This document shows positions 24,952 to 33,330 of a stretch of 42,932 bases of DNA, piece after piece (the first letter of the stretch is position 1; each line of letters opens with the position of its first letter). The stretch lies in contig DAOQAK010000035.1 in the NCBI GenBank assembly GCA_035353855.1, forward strand, positions 1 to 42,932, in the 5' to 3' direction. The notes under the pieces are model-generated. The model was not told the DNA's origin. It saw nothing but the letters and a program-made list of their open reading frames with translations, and did no database searches. This DNA comes from Bacteroidales bacterium. GTDB lineage: Bacteria; Bacteroidota; Bacteroidia; Bacteroidales; CG2-30-32-10. Position numbers and translations under genes: made by a program.

Positions 24952-25720
24952 GTTGTTTTGTTTTAATAAAAGTATAATCTTTTAATCCATCGAATCTCGC
25001 ACCTAGTAAATGGTGAATTTTTTTCACTTCTGTGTTTTCTGAATTCACCCAAAAATACGCATAATTTATTCCTCGCAAAATCATAATATTGAAAATATCC
25101 AATAAAAGTAACAAGCCTTCACCTGATTTATCCAACCAAGCATTAAGATAACACTTTTTATCCTTTATTGTAAAAATCAGAAATCCTTTTTGCACACTAT
25201 TATTCTGGCTAATTACAATTTGTTGATTATCGATCATTTTTTTTATATCTCCAATTGTAGGCAAATGATCAACAATTTTATTAAAAGTAGAATATAATGA
25301 ATTATATATATCATTTAAATGAGAACGTTCAGCAAATTGGGTACTACGACTTGTCCTTTTTTTAACATCTTTATAATACATTCTTTCGTAAATACCTATA
25401 CAGGTATATCCACTTTCATCAAGTATTTTATTCCAGTTATCAATTGAACTCTTTGATGGAATATTTATAGCATGTTCAAAACGTAATTTCTTTAAAACCC
25501 GGACTGTTTCCTGATGGTCGGACGAGGTAATATAGCAACGATAAAAATCATTGTCTGGTTTCCGTATTAAAATAGTATTATCACCGCAATAAGCCTCTAT
25601 CTCAGAATTCTCCGAATAATCATAAAAATTATTATAAATAATCTTTCGCTTTCTATAATCATTCAAAATAGTCCTGAAGTCGCTAATATTATATATTTTA
25701 AATTGTACTACACCTTCCAT
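24941..25720 (-). CDS. GNAT-like protein of unknown substrate
   Basis: 259 residues. The C-terminal half looks like a GNAT fold: KGFLIFTIKDKKCYLNAWL for strands 4-5 and FWVNSENTEVKKIHHLLGARFDGLKDYTFI for the acceptor end. The N-terminal half is diverged and may be a degenerate second GNAT domain. I do not recognise a specific family. The gene is very A-T rich (9 G+C of 60 at 25261-25320) compared with the neighbours on its upstream side. It is nested between an SDR gene (2-base gap) and a carrier protein gene (11-base overlap), so it probably acts on a carrier-bound or sugar amine substrate. Confidence 0.6.
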   Translation of the reverse strand: MEGVVQFKIYNISDFRTILNDYRKRKIIYNNFYDYSENSEIEAYCGDNTILIRKPDNDFYRCYITSSDHQETVRVLKKLRFEHAINIPSKSSIDNWNKILDESGYTCIGIYERMYYKDVKKRTSRSTQFAERSHLNDIYNSLYSTFNKIVDHLPTIGDIKKMIDNQQIVISQNNSVQKGFLIFTIKDKKCYLNAWLDKSGEGLLLLLDIFNIMILRGINYAYFWVNSENTEVKKIHHLLGARFDGLKDYTFIKTKQHEE

Positions 25721-25722
25721 TT

Positions 25723-26445
25723 TCAGATCGTTCCGTTATCTACATGAATATTTTGGCCTGTAATTGAACTTGCTTTTTCAGATAACATGAATGAAACAGT
25801 TTGAGCAACCGAATCAATGTTTGTGGGAATTTTTAACGATGTCCTGTTGTATATCTTTTCTTTTTGTTCGGTAGTAAGTGTCGCACTCATTGCAGTTTCC
25901 ATAAAACCAGGAACCACCACATTGGACCTGATCCCTTTTGATCCCCATTCTCTTGCCGTATTCTTCGAGAATGCCTCTAGTGCGCCTTTACTGGAAGCAT
26001 ACATGGCAAGTCCTTTGTAACCGGTATGCACGCTGACCGATGAGATATGCACGATACTTCCCCTGGTCTTATTGAATATCATATTGCGTATGGCATATTT
26101 GGTAAGCATCATTGGGGCATATACATTCACCCTGAACATCATTTCCAATTGATACAAGTCTAGGTTGGTGATGATATCATCATAGGCTGTTGCTGCGTTG
26201 TTCACAAACCCATGAACTACGATGGTATTAGGGATGAATTCCTTGAATATAACCTTGTGAATATTTGCTGTATCAGATAGATCATAACTTTTAAAAAAGA
26301 GCTTGCCATGATATTTTTTCTCAAGCGTTTTTAATTCGGAAGAAAAACTCCTGCTGATGGCATATACCTTATTACCCTGCTCAAGCAAAGACCTGCAGAT
26401 AGCAATGCCCACTCCTCTTGATGCGCCTGTGACGAGTACATTCAT
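25723..26445 (-). CDS. Short-chain dehydrogenase/reductase
   Basis: 240 residues. TGASRGVG (6-13) is the cofactor site, FVNNAAT gives the NNA motif, IVHISSVS the catalytic Ser and YASSK the Tyr/Lys pair. The C-terminus carries ITGQNIHVDNG. As a FabG-like enzyme it would reduce a 3-oxo group or oxidise a hydroxyl on an acyl or sugar substrate. G+C changes inside this gene: 18 of 60 at 25741-25800 (C-terminal end) against 28 of 60 at 25921-25980. Its ATG overlaps the AMP-ligase stop (ATGA). Confidence 0.9.
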   Translation of the reverse strand: MNVLVTGASRGVGIAICRSLLEQGNKVYAISRSFSSELKTLEKKYHGKLFFKSYDLSDTANIHKVIFKEFIPNTIVVHGFVNNAATAYDDIITNLDLYQLEMMFRVNVYAPMMLTKYAIRNMIFNKTRGSIVHISSVSVHTGYKGLAMYASSKGALEAFSKNTAREWGSKGIRSNVVVPGFMETAMSATLTTEQKEKIYNRTSLKIPTNIDSVAQTVSFMLSEKASSITGQNIHVDNGTI

Positions 26446-27659
26446 GATCGCTTTATTTTTCCGGTTCTTGTTAAACTGATGTTTTCAACAAAAGTGATTT
26501 TTCTCGGTACTTTATAGTCTTGTAATTTTTCTGATAGATATTTTCTAATTTCTATTTCGGAAATATTTATGCCGCTGTACAGTTGAACATCTGCACACAA
26601 GATATTTCCCAGTACAGAGTTCGGCTTGCTGTATACGATCGCATGCTTTATGCCAGGTTTCCCGGATAATGCTTCCTCCACTTCTGCAGGATTAACTTTA
26701 AAACCTCCAATATTGATCAGTTCATTCTTTCTGCCGTGAAACCTAAAGGTCCCTGTCGTCTCATCGACCCATTCCACCAAATCGCTGGTGTGATAATATT
26801 CGTGGTCCAGATTTATCTCTGCCGAATTTCCCAGCAAGGACTGATGTATCCATAATTCATTATTTGCAACAATGATCTTTTCTTTCAAATGCTCAGGAAT
26901 TTGGAAATATTCTCCTTTGGACACCAATAAAGACCCCCCTTCTGTTGAAGCATAGATGTTATTGATCTTGGCATTCGGAAAGATCCCAAGCATATTTTCA
27001 TGTAATTTTTTATCCGACTTCTCGCCTCCAAAGGTCAAGCGGATTACAGACGGATAAGACCTTTCAAAAGGGAGCAACAGCCTGTAAAATGTAGGAGTTG
27101 CCGAAATATGTGTTATCTGGTATTTTGAAATGGCATTGTAAATACCCGTTCTTTCTTTCTTGAACAGGTTGATCAGGGGGTGTTTATTCATAAATGCCTG
27201 AAAAAAAACCTGCAGCCCGGCCATGTGGGTAGGATTATGTGCAAAACCCCAGACTGTATTGGTGAAATTTTGTTTCTTCTGAACAGCCCTGGCCAGCGAT
27301 GATACAGAATGCAGTATCTGTTTTGGCTGACCGGTGGTTCCTGAAGTAAAAATAATGATCTCAGATGCCGAATTCTGAATTTTGTCAATTACAGCATTAA
27401 AATCTTTGAAATCATTCTGTAACAATGTTTCACTGACATTTATTCCATCGATGTTTAATTTACCGATCTCATCCTTGCTTAGGTCTGAGTCAAGCAGAAC
27501 CAATTGCTTTCCGGCAACAAGTCCTACAAGAAAATTGAGGAAAAAATCGTACAATCCTCCAGATTTAAAGACCCTACAATAGCCTTTCGATTCATTTATA
27601 TCACGAATAAGCTCTTCATAGCTCTTCTCCTTTTCTATGTCGGACAAGAACAACGTCAT
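26442..27659 (-). CDS. Small AMP-dependent acyl ligase
   Basis: 405 residues of the ANL superfamily. The P-loop FTSGTTGQPK lies at 104-113, YASTEGG at 236-242, YHTSDLVEW at 289-297, GRKNELINIGGFKVNPAEVE at 309-328 and the catalytic Lys401 in TRTGKIKR. The N-terminal domain is about 100 residues shorter than in most acyl-CoA synthetases, but all core motifs are present and the C-terminus is complete. It activates a carboxylic acid as an adenylate and passes it to CoA or to the carrier protein whose gene overlaps it by one base (TAATG). The substrate is unknown. Confidence 0.87.
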   Translation of the reverse strand: MTLFLSDIEKEKSYEELIRDINESKGYCRVFKSGGLYDFFLNFLVGLVAGKQLVLLDSDLSKDEIGKLNIDGINVSETLLQNDFKDFNAVIDKIQNSASEIIIFTSGTTGQPKQILHSVSSLARAVQKKQNFTNTVWGFAHNPTHMAGLQVFFQAFMNKHPLINLFKKERTGIYNAISKYQITHISATPTFYRLLLPFERSYPSVIRLTFGGEKSDKKLHENMLGIFPNAKINNIYASTEGGSLLVSKGEYFQIPEHLKEKIIVANNELWIHQSLLGNSAEINLDHEYYHTSDLVEWVDETTGTFRFHGRKNELINIGGFKVNPAEVEEALSGKPGIKHAIVYSKPNSVLGNILCADVQLYSGINISEIEIRKYLSEKLQDYKVPRKITFVENISLTRTGKIKRS

Positions 27660-27883
27660 TATTTTTTTAGTTTTAATAATATCTCGCCAACGGTAGAGAC
27701 CAGACCGTCTTCGAAAATATCTACATCAAAAACATCTTCAATGCGTACGGTCAATTCGGCCAGATCAAATGAGGTAAATCCAAAATCATCACGGAGTTTA
27801 TCTGCAGGTGTCAACTCATTCAGCTTATCCATGCCTTTTCCTTCTCTGATATAATTTATGATCTCTAAGATTTTCGACTCCAT
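27659..27883 (-). CDS. Carrier protein 3
   Basis: 74 residues. DDFGFTSFDLAEL carries the phosphopantetheine Ser (Ser38), followed by the acidic helix II typical of acyl carrier proteins (IEDVFDVDIFED). It lies between the two adenylating enzymes, overlapping one and 15 bases from the other, so either may load it. Confidence 0.9.
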   Translation of the reverse strand: MESKILEIINYIREGKGMDKLNELTPADKLRDDFGFTSFDLAELTVRIEDVFDVDIFEDGLVSTVGEILLKLKK

Positions 27884-27898
27884 AGGTTTTTATTTTTG

Positions 27899-29419
27899 TC
27901 AACAGATCTCGCTGCTTAATTTCAGCCTGTCGATTTTTCCATTTGTATTTCTTGGCAATTTTTCCATCTTATGATATGCGGTTGGTACCATATATTTTGG
28001 AAACATCTGAGCAATAGCGCGCTTCATTTCGGCAATAGATTTTTCTTGGGTTGATTCATAAATAAGCGTGATTTCTTTTTTTGTTGTGTTATATACTACG
28101 CATCCGTTATCTACCAGTTTCAAGGTATTAATGATAACATGTTCGATCTCGCCCAGCTCGATGCGGTAACCAAGATGCTTGATCAGGCTGTCTTTTCTGC
28201 CTTTGAAGATGAGTTCGCTCCGTTCGTTCATGAAGACAATATCACCAGTACGGTAAATGATCTCAGGATAGGAAGTATTCAGTGGATTCTGTACAAAAGC
28301 AGCCTCTGTTTTTTCACGGTTATTATAATAACCCATGGCCAATGACGTTCCGCGCACACACAATTCGCCTTCTTCGTTGATCCCGGCGGGCTGGTCATTT
28401 TCTTTCAGCACCAGGATGTCAGTATTGCGACAGGGAAAGCCTATCGGAATGGGTTCTTCGTCCTTCAGGTCTCTTTCAACAATATAATACGTGCAATCAA
28501 GGGTGATCTCAATGGGACCATATAGATTCACAAATTTAGTTCCTTGTAAATTCTTCTTCCAGTAATTAAATTGCTTGGTGGGAAAAACCTCTCCTGCAAA
28601 CCAAACGGTCTTCAGTTTGGGCAGTGCGATCTTGCTCAGCAGGTCCATATTGGCAATGTTCACCATAATGGTAGGCACCCAGAAAATAAAACTTACTTCA
28701 TTTTTCTGCATGATATCTAGAATCGTGGCAGGAAATGCGCTGTTTTGCTCCGGGATAAGAACAAGAGTGCTTCCTTTTGCCATCAGCATGCACAATTCAA
28801 AACTGTAAATATCGAATATCGAAGGCGACAGGGATCCAACAATCTCATGGTCGGTGATGCCCAGGGTTTCAACAGCCCATTCCGTGAAATCAAAGAAGCT
28901 CCTGTGATTAAGCACAACTCCTTTGGGAGTACCTGTAGAACCCGAAGTATTGATTATGCATAATGGATCTGTATCTATGATCCGTTTTACATTTGATCGC
29001 AGTTTTTCTTCATTGAAATTAATATCAACATTGATCAGGTCCATATTGATTACCGGTACATGGCTACCCAATGCTTCAAGAGCCGACGAATACGCCGAGC
29101 TGGTAATAATGAACTGAGGCCTGACCTGTTCGATAATATTTTTCAACCGAGCCTGCGGATACTTTACATCCAGATTCATGTAACAATTTCCGCTATAAAT
29201 GATCGCAATATCAGCAACAACGCTTTCAATGCTTTTGGGCAAGAAAACCGCAATAGGTTTGTTGATACAGTTATTTAATCGAATAATTTCATAAGCAATT
29301 ATTTTTGCTTTAGCATTAAGTTCTGAAAAAGAAACATTTCGATCGCCGTCAATCACTGCTATCTTATTATTAGCAACATTAACTGTGTCTATAAAATATT
29401 CAATGATGTTAATCTTCAT
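27899..29419 (-). CDS. Stand-alone amino-acid adenylation enzyme (DltA-like)
   Basis: 506 residues, about the length of DltA. The core motifs of NRPS-type adenylation domains are in order: TSGSTGTPKG (158-167), IFDIYSFE with Asp203 at the position that holds the amino group of the substrate, NLYGPIE (298-304, Ile in place of the usual Thr), YRTGD (389-393), the hinge GRKDSLIKHLGYRIELGEIE and Lys495 in NTNGKIDR. There is no condensation, carrier or thioesterase domain, so it must load a separate carrier protein. Asp203 predicts an amino acid substrate; which one I cannot say. No dltB or dltD is nearby. G+C is high for the window (33 of 60 at 28381-28440). Confidence 0.88.
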   Translation of the reverse strand: MKINIIEYFIDTVNVANNKIAVIDGDRNVSFSELNAKAKIIAYEIIRLNNCINKPIAVFLPKSIESVVADIAIIYSGNCYMNLDVKYPQARLKNIIEQVRPQFIITSSAYSSALEALGSHVPVINMDLINVDINFNEEKLRSNVKRIIDTDPLCIINTSGSTGTPKGVVLNHRSFFDFTEWAVETLGITDHEIVGSLSPSIFDIYSFELCMLMAKGSTLVLIPEQNSAFPATILDIMQKNEVSFIFWVPTIMVNIANMDLLSKIALPKLKTVWFAGEVFPTKQFNYWKKNLQGTKFVNLYGPIEITLDCTYYIVERDLKDEEPIPIGFPCRNTDILVLKENDQPAGINEEGELCVRGTSLAMGYYNNREKTEAAFVQNPLNTSYPEIIYRTGDIVFMNERSELIFKGRKDSLIKHLGYRIELGEIEHVIINTLKLVDNGCVVYNTTKKEITLIYESTQEKSIAEMKRAIAQMFPKYMVPTAYHKMEKLPRNTNGKIDRLKLSSEIC

Positions 29420-29473
29420 ACTGGAAAAGATAGATTCAATTACTATTTTTTTTTAATAAATTTGTTATCATTA

Positions 29474-30769
29474 TTAATTATTATTTTTTATAGCTTCCAG
29501 AATAACATCCACCTGCCGTTCTGTTGTAGATAATTTTAATCCAAGTTCTCTGCAATTATTCGACATTTTAATATATTCAGAAGAATTCAAATCCAAAATT
29601 CGCTGAACCCCTTCAGCAAATTTATTTAATTCTCCCAACTCTACTCTGTAACCTGTTTCCCCATCAACTACCAAATCCTTTGCCACACCTATATTAAAAG
29701 AGACAACAGGAGTTCCACACATTATTGACATATTTACCATAATTGGCCCCGCATCTTGAATAGAAGGACTTACAAAAACATTTGCTGCCTGAAAAGCAGC
29801 CGGTAACTCTCTATTTGCATCAAGTAACCCTAAAAATTTATATGGAAATGGTAATGATTCTAATAATGTATCATCACATCGTCCAGCAAGAACTAAAAAA
29901 ACATCTTCAATATTCTGAGGTTTATATTTTTTTATTAAATTCAATGCATGGATAAGAAGCTTAATTCCTTTTCTTTCCTCGTTAATATACTGAGCACCAA
30001 AAAATATAATTTTTTTATCTGTAGGAAGTCCCATTTTTGCCCTTACTTCAATTTTATTATTAGGCTTAAAAATATCAGGATTTATAGGAGCCTGAAGCTT
30101 TTTGTTTGTGATATTTTTAAAAATAGAGCTATAATTTATTTCATCCCCGCCAAAAAAAGTTATAAATTTTACCGACTTGAAATACCTTTGTTTAAAAATA
30201 AAATTTTTATGTGTAATATCATTTGGATCATTAGATTTAAGAGCCGGGCATTTACCGCATTCATACTTATAACCTTCGCACCCCCAATTATAATGACAAC
30301 CTCCAGTCATAGGGTTCATATCCGGAAACACCCACAAAATAGGTACTTTGTAAATTATATAGAGCTCATAAATATTTTTGGGATGAATAAAATCTTGTAA
30401 AAAATAAAGAATAATTGCATCTGGTTTAATTGAAATTTTTCTTACAATTTGCTTAGTTCTAACAAGTGTTTTATATTGATTTAGGTATAAAAAACAATAC
30501 TTTGCATCAGCTTTAATATTTTTCACAATGCTAAACTTTGCAAAAAAAGTATATATTTTTCTTTTAAAAAAATTAATTCCCCGCAAATATAATTTTGAAA
30601 AACAGCCTACATAAACAGCATTAATATCATTTGTAGCTTTATGAGTATGCAATAGCAACACTTTTGAATTATAGCCTCTTTTCTTTAATTCAAGATGAAA
30701 AATTTCAGTCATTATTCCGGATGCTTTAAAATCCGGAGAAGAGATATGTAAAATATTCATTAGCTCCAA
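29474..30769 (-). CDS. WcaC-like GT4 glycosyltransferase
   Basis: 431 residues, GT-B fold. The mid-domain Cys cluster TGGCHYNWGCEGYKYECGKCP matches the form seen in WcaC of colanic acid synthesis. The donor-side motif is NVFVSPSIQDAGPIMVN, where Asp and Gly replace the usual E-x7-E context in part. WcaC-type enzymes are predicted fucosyl- or galactosyltransferases, which would fit the GDP-fucose genes of this operon. It overlaps wzx by 10 bases. A 54-base gap separates it from the adenylation gene. Confidence 0.85.
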   Translation of the reverse strand: MELMNILHISSPDFKASGIMTEIFHLELKKRGYNSKVLLLHTHKATNDINAVYVGCFSKLYLRGINFFKRKIYTFFAKFSIVKNIKADAKYCFLYLNQYKTLVRTKQIVRKISIKPDAIILYFLQDFIHPKNIYELYIIYKVPILWVFPDMNPMTGGCHYNWGCEGYKYECGKCPALKSNDPNDITHKNFIFKQRYFKSVKFITFFGGDEINYSSIFKNITNKKLQAPINPDIFKPNNKIEVRAKMGLPTDKKIIFFGAQYINEERKGIKLLIHALNLIKKYKPQNIEDVFLVLAGRCDDTLLESLPFPYKFLGLLDANRELPAAFQAANVFVSPSIQDAGPIMVNMSIMCGTPVVSFNIGVAKDLVVDGETGYRVELGELNKFAEGVQRILDLNSSEYIKMSNNCRELGLKLSTTERQVDVILEAIKNNN

Positions 30770-32157
30770 ATTCCTTTCGCCTTGAAGTGTATTATTTTAT
30801 GATACTGCATAGGATAAAAAATAAACCCTGGCAACCCTAGTATAGCTGTTGATAGAATAACACCTGATATTCCTATTGTTTTACCCAAATATATTGAAAG
30901 AGGTATATTTACTAAAGCACCTATCAATCCTGCAACCAATTGAAATTTAATATGACCAACACCATTTAAAAAAGTACTATATATGGCATTCCATAAATTT
31001 ATCATAACGTAAAGTGCCATTACTATCGTGATTGACATAGGAACATGAACTGTATTCCCTACCCAAAGAAAATAAAATGTATTAGAAAATAATATCATTA
31101 ATATTATAGCTCCAATTAAAAGCAACCATATAGATTTTAATTTTTTCATGGAAAGTCTTATCCAGTTTAAATCTTTCTTGGTATAAGCTTCTGTGAATGC
31201 ACTCCAAAATGGTGTAAGGATAATACTATATACCATTGTAATAATACTAAAATATTTAAAAGCTATATTATATGGAGTTACTTGTTCGGGGCCAAAAAGC
31301 TGAGAAATAATAATATTACTAGTTTGATATAATAAAATTACAGCAATTTGCAAACCAAAAAATTTAACCCCAAGGCTCATTAAATCTCTTGCAAATTTAA
31401 ATCTTACATATTTAAAAGAAGGAGCATAATTTTTATAACTGTGTCCATAAAACCAAAGGCTAGACAATGCTAATACTAATACTGGTGCTGAACTTAATGC
31501 TATCCCTAGGTATAGCAAATTTCCTGACGTTGATTTTGTAAGAATAAATATCACAATTAACGAGAATATATTTCCTAATAAATATAAGAATGCAGATTTA
31601 GCTGGTTGCTGGTTTGCTGTAATAATTGTAGTTATTAATTGTAATACAAACTGCACACTAAAAAATACAAAAACAATCATAGCTAATAGCGAAAGTTCAG
31701 TTGTCATAGTAGAAGGCGTATTTATTATTATTGCCCAATTTAGAAATGGATTAATGAAAATAAATATTACTAAAACAACTCCAATAATTATACTCAAGAT
31801 AGCATATGTAGTACTAACATATATACGTGCCAATTCATGCTTTCCTTTTGCTAATGCTTCGGCAAATCGATTTCGCAATCCATTGCCAAAACCAATATCA
31901 AAAAAACCAAACCATCCAATAACAGAACTTAATGTTAGCCATACACCATATTTTGTCGGATTTATATAATTTATGGTAAGAGGAACTAATAATAAGCTTA
32001 TAGCTATATTTAACCCTTTTATTATTACTGATGCAGCAATATTCTTTTTAGTTTTTAAACTTCTTTCATTTCCTTGAGTAAAATAATTAATTATAAATTC
32101 AGGAAAAATTGATTTTAAATATTTTTTAAGAATAGAAAGCTGATACTTTAAATTCAC
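30760..32157 (-). CDS. wzx: O-unit flippase (Wzx-like)
   Basis: 465 residues with about twelve to fourteen membrane spans, of the polysaccharide-biosynthesis (MOP) superfamily. The first span region KKNIAASVIIKGLNIAISLLLVPL and the TKYGVWLTLSSVIGWFGFFD segment are typical. It moves undecaprenyl-linked repeat units to the periplasm. It lies between wzz (5-base gap) and a glycosyltransferase (overlap). Confidence 0.9.
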   Translation of the reverse strand: MNLKYQLSILKKYLKSIFPEFIINYFTQGNERSLKTKKNIAASVIIKGLNIAISLLLVPLTINYINPTKYGVWLTLSSVIGWFGFFDIGFGNGLRNRFAEALAKGKHELARIYVSTTYAILSIIIGVVLVIFIFINPFLNWAIIINTPSTMTTELSLLAMIVFVFFSVQFVLQLITTIITANQQPAKSAFLYLLGNIFSLIVIFILTKSTSGNLLYLGIALSSAPVLVLALSSLWFYGHSYKNYAPSFKYVRFKFARDLMSLGVKFFGLQIAVILLYQTSNIIISQLFGPEQVTPYNIAFKYFSIITMVYSIILTPFWSAFTEAYTKKDLNWIRLSMKKLKSIWLLLIGAIILMILFSNTFYFLWVGNTVHVPMSITIVMALYVMINLWNAIYSTFLNGVGHIKFQLVAGLIGALVNIPLSIYLGKTIGISGVILSTAILGLPGFIFYPMQYHKIIHFKAKGIWS

Positions 32158-32162
32158 AGATA

Positions 32163-33311
32163 TTATTTGTTTTTTTGATTATTATTAATTAAAATAACTT
32201 TCATGTTTTTTAATAAAATTATACCCACTCCTACACATCCTCCTAAAAATAACATTGTAATTATAATTAAACTTGATTTAGGGCTACTTTTTTTTAAAGG
32301 AATTTGAGCAGGATCCATTACATTAAAAACAGGTGTTTCTTCCTGAACTTTAATTTTTGATTGTTCTAATTGTTTCGCTAAAGCACTATATAAACTAAAC
32401 GATAGATCATATTCGGACTGAAGTCTTTCTTCTTCAGTTTGAACAGAGGCTAATATCACATTTTTATTCCGGTCTTTATATATTGCCAATGCCTGCTGTG
32501 CTTCCATATATTTTGCTTCAGCCTCATTCGAACGTGCTTCAACAAACTTTAAATCGGTTTTTGCTTTTTTAGTTCTGTAATCAATTATATATCTCTTAAG
32601 GTCTTTTACTACATAACTTGTAACTTGAGCAACAACAAGTGGGTCTTGCATTTCAACACCAATAACAAACTTATTTGATTTTTTAAAATCCTGTTCTGTG
32701 CTTATACATCCCGCTAATGCCTCAATAATATCAGACTGTTTCTTTGTAATACGAATAGGTTCTACTGATATATCTTTTAGTGAATCTGATGAAACAACAA
32801 GAAGTTTTTTACCTGTAATATTATCATTTTTACCTCTTATCCATTCCATTATTTTTCCGGGCAATCCAATTGTATATTTAGCCACGAAACCTGCTAACGA
32901 AGAACGAGTATGCCTGTCAAGATATTGTTCAACAGTTAATGTGGAATCATATTTCGATTCAATAACTTTCTGTTTCATTATTTCAAGCAGGAATGGTGTG
33001 CTTTTAATAACTTCAGGATACAAATCAGGCACAAGAGCTTCCTTATCAGTTTTATTCATGCTAATTCCTGCCAATCCTCCAAACTGTTGCAATAAACCTG
33101 ACATGCCACTTCCACTACTACTGGTTTCAACTACTAAAGTAATTTCTGATTTATATTCTTTTGGAGAAAATATAACAATAAAAATACCTAATACAAAAAA
33201 AACAATCATGGATTTTATTATTATTTTTCGTCCACTCCATATTTTTTTTGCAATATCAATTAAATCGATTTCGCTATCTTTATTTTCTTTTTTTGTTTGC
33301 GTTTCTGTCAT
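32163..33311 (-). CDS. Wzz/GumC-type chain-length regulator without kinase domain
   Basis: 382 residues. A cytoplasmic N-terminus with DIAKKIWSGRK leads to TM1 (about 36-56), a periplasmic domain with a coiled-coil stretch (about 240-300) and the Pro-rich PVFNVMDPAQIPLKKSSPKSS before TM2. It sets polymer length and bridges Wzy and Wza. No BY-kinase domain is fused to it and no separate kinase or phosphatase is in the window. Confidence 0.88.
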   Translation of the reverse strand: MTETQTKKENKDSEIDLIDIAKKIWSGRKIIIKSMIVFFVLGIFIVIFSPKEYKSEITLVVETSSSGSGMSGLLQQFGGLAGISMNKTDKEALVPDLYPEVIKSTPFLLEIMKQKVIESKYDSTLTVEQYLDRHTRSSLAGFVAKYTIGLPGKIMEWIRGKNDNITGKKLLVVSSDSLKDISVEPIRITKKQSDIIEALAGCISTEQDFKKSNKFVIGVEMQDPLVVAQVTSYVVKDLKRYIIDYRTKKAKTDLKFVEARSNEAEAKYMEAQQALAIYKDRNKNVILASVQTEEERLQSEYDLSFSLYSALAKQLEQSKIKVQEETPVFNVMDPAQIPLKKSSPKSSLIIITMLFLGGCVGVGIILLKNMKVILINNNQKNK

Positions 33312-33330
33312 TTATGAATTATTTCAAAAT

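Noticed and set aside
24941..25720. FemAB-type aminoacyl transferase
   Set aside because: At 259 residues it is shorter than FemAB proteins and lacks their coiled-coil arm and motifs; only a GNAT-like C-terminal half is visible.
22671..29419. A complete NRPS or PKS gene cluster
   Set aside because: All domains are free-standing, with no condensation, acyltransferase or thioesterase domain of the modular types, and the genes are part of a polysaccharide operon.
29948..30400. 150-codon plus-strand frame inside the WcaC-like gene
   Set aside because: Antisense shadow; the minus-strand protein carries the conserved Cys cluster in the same stretch.
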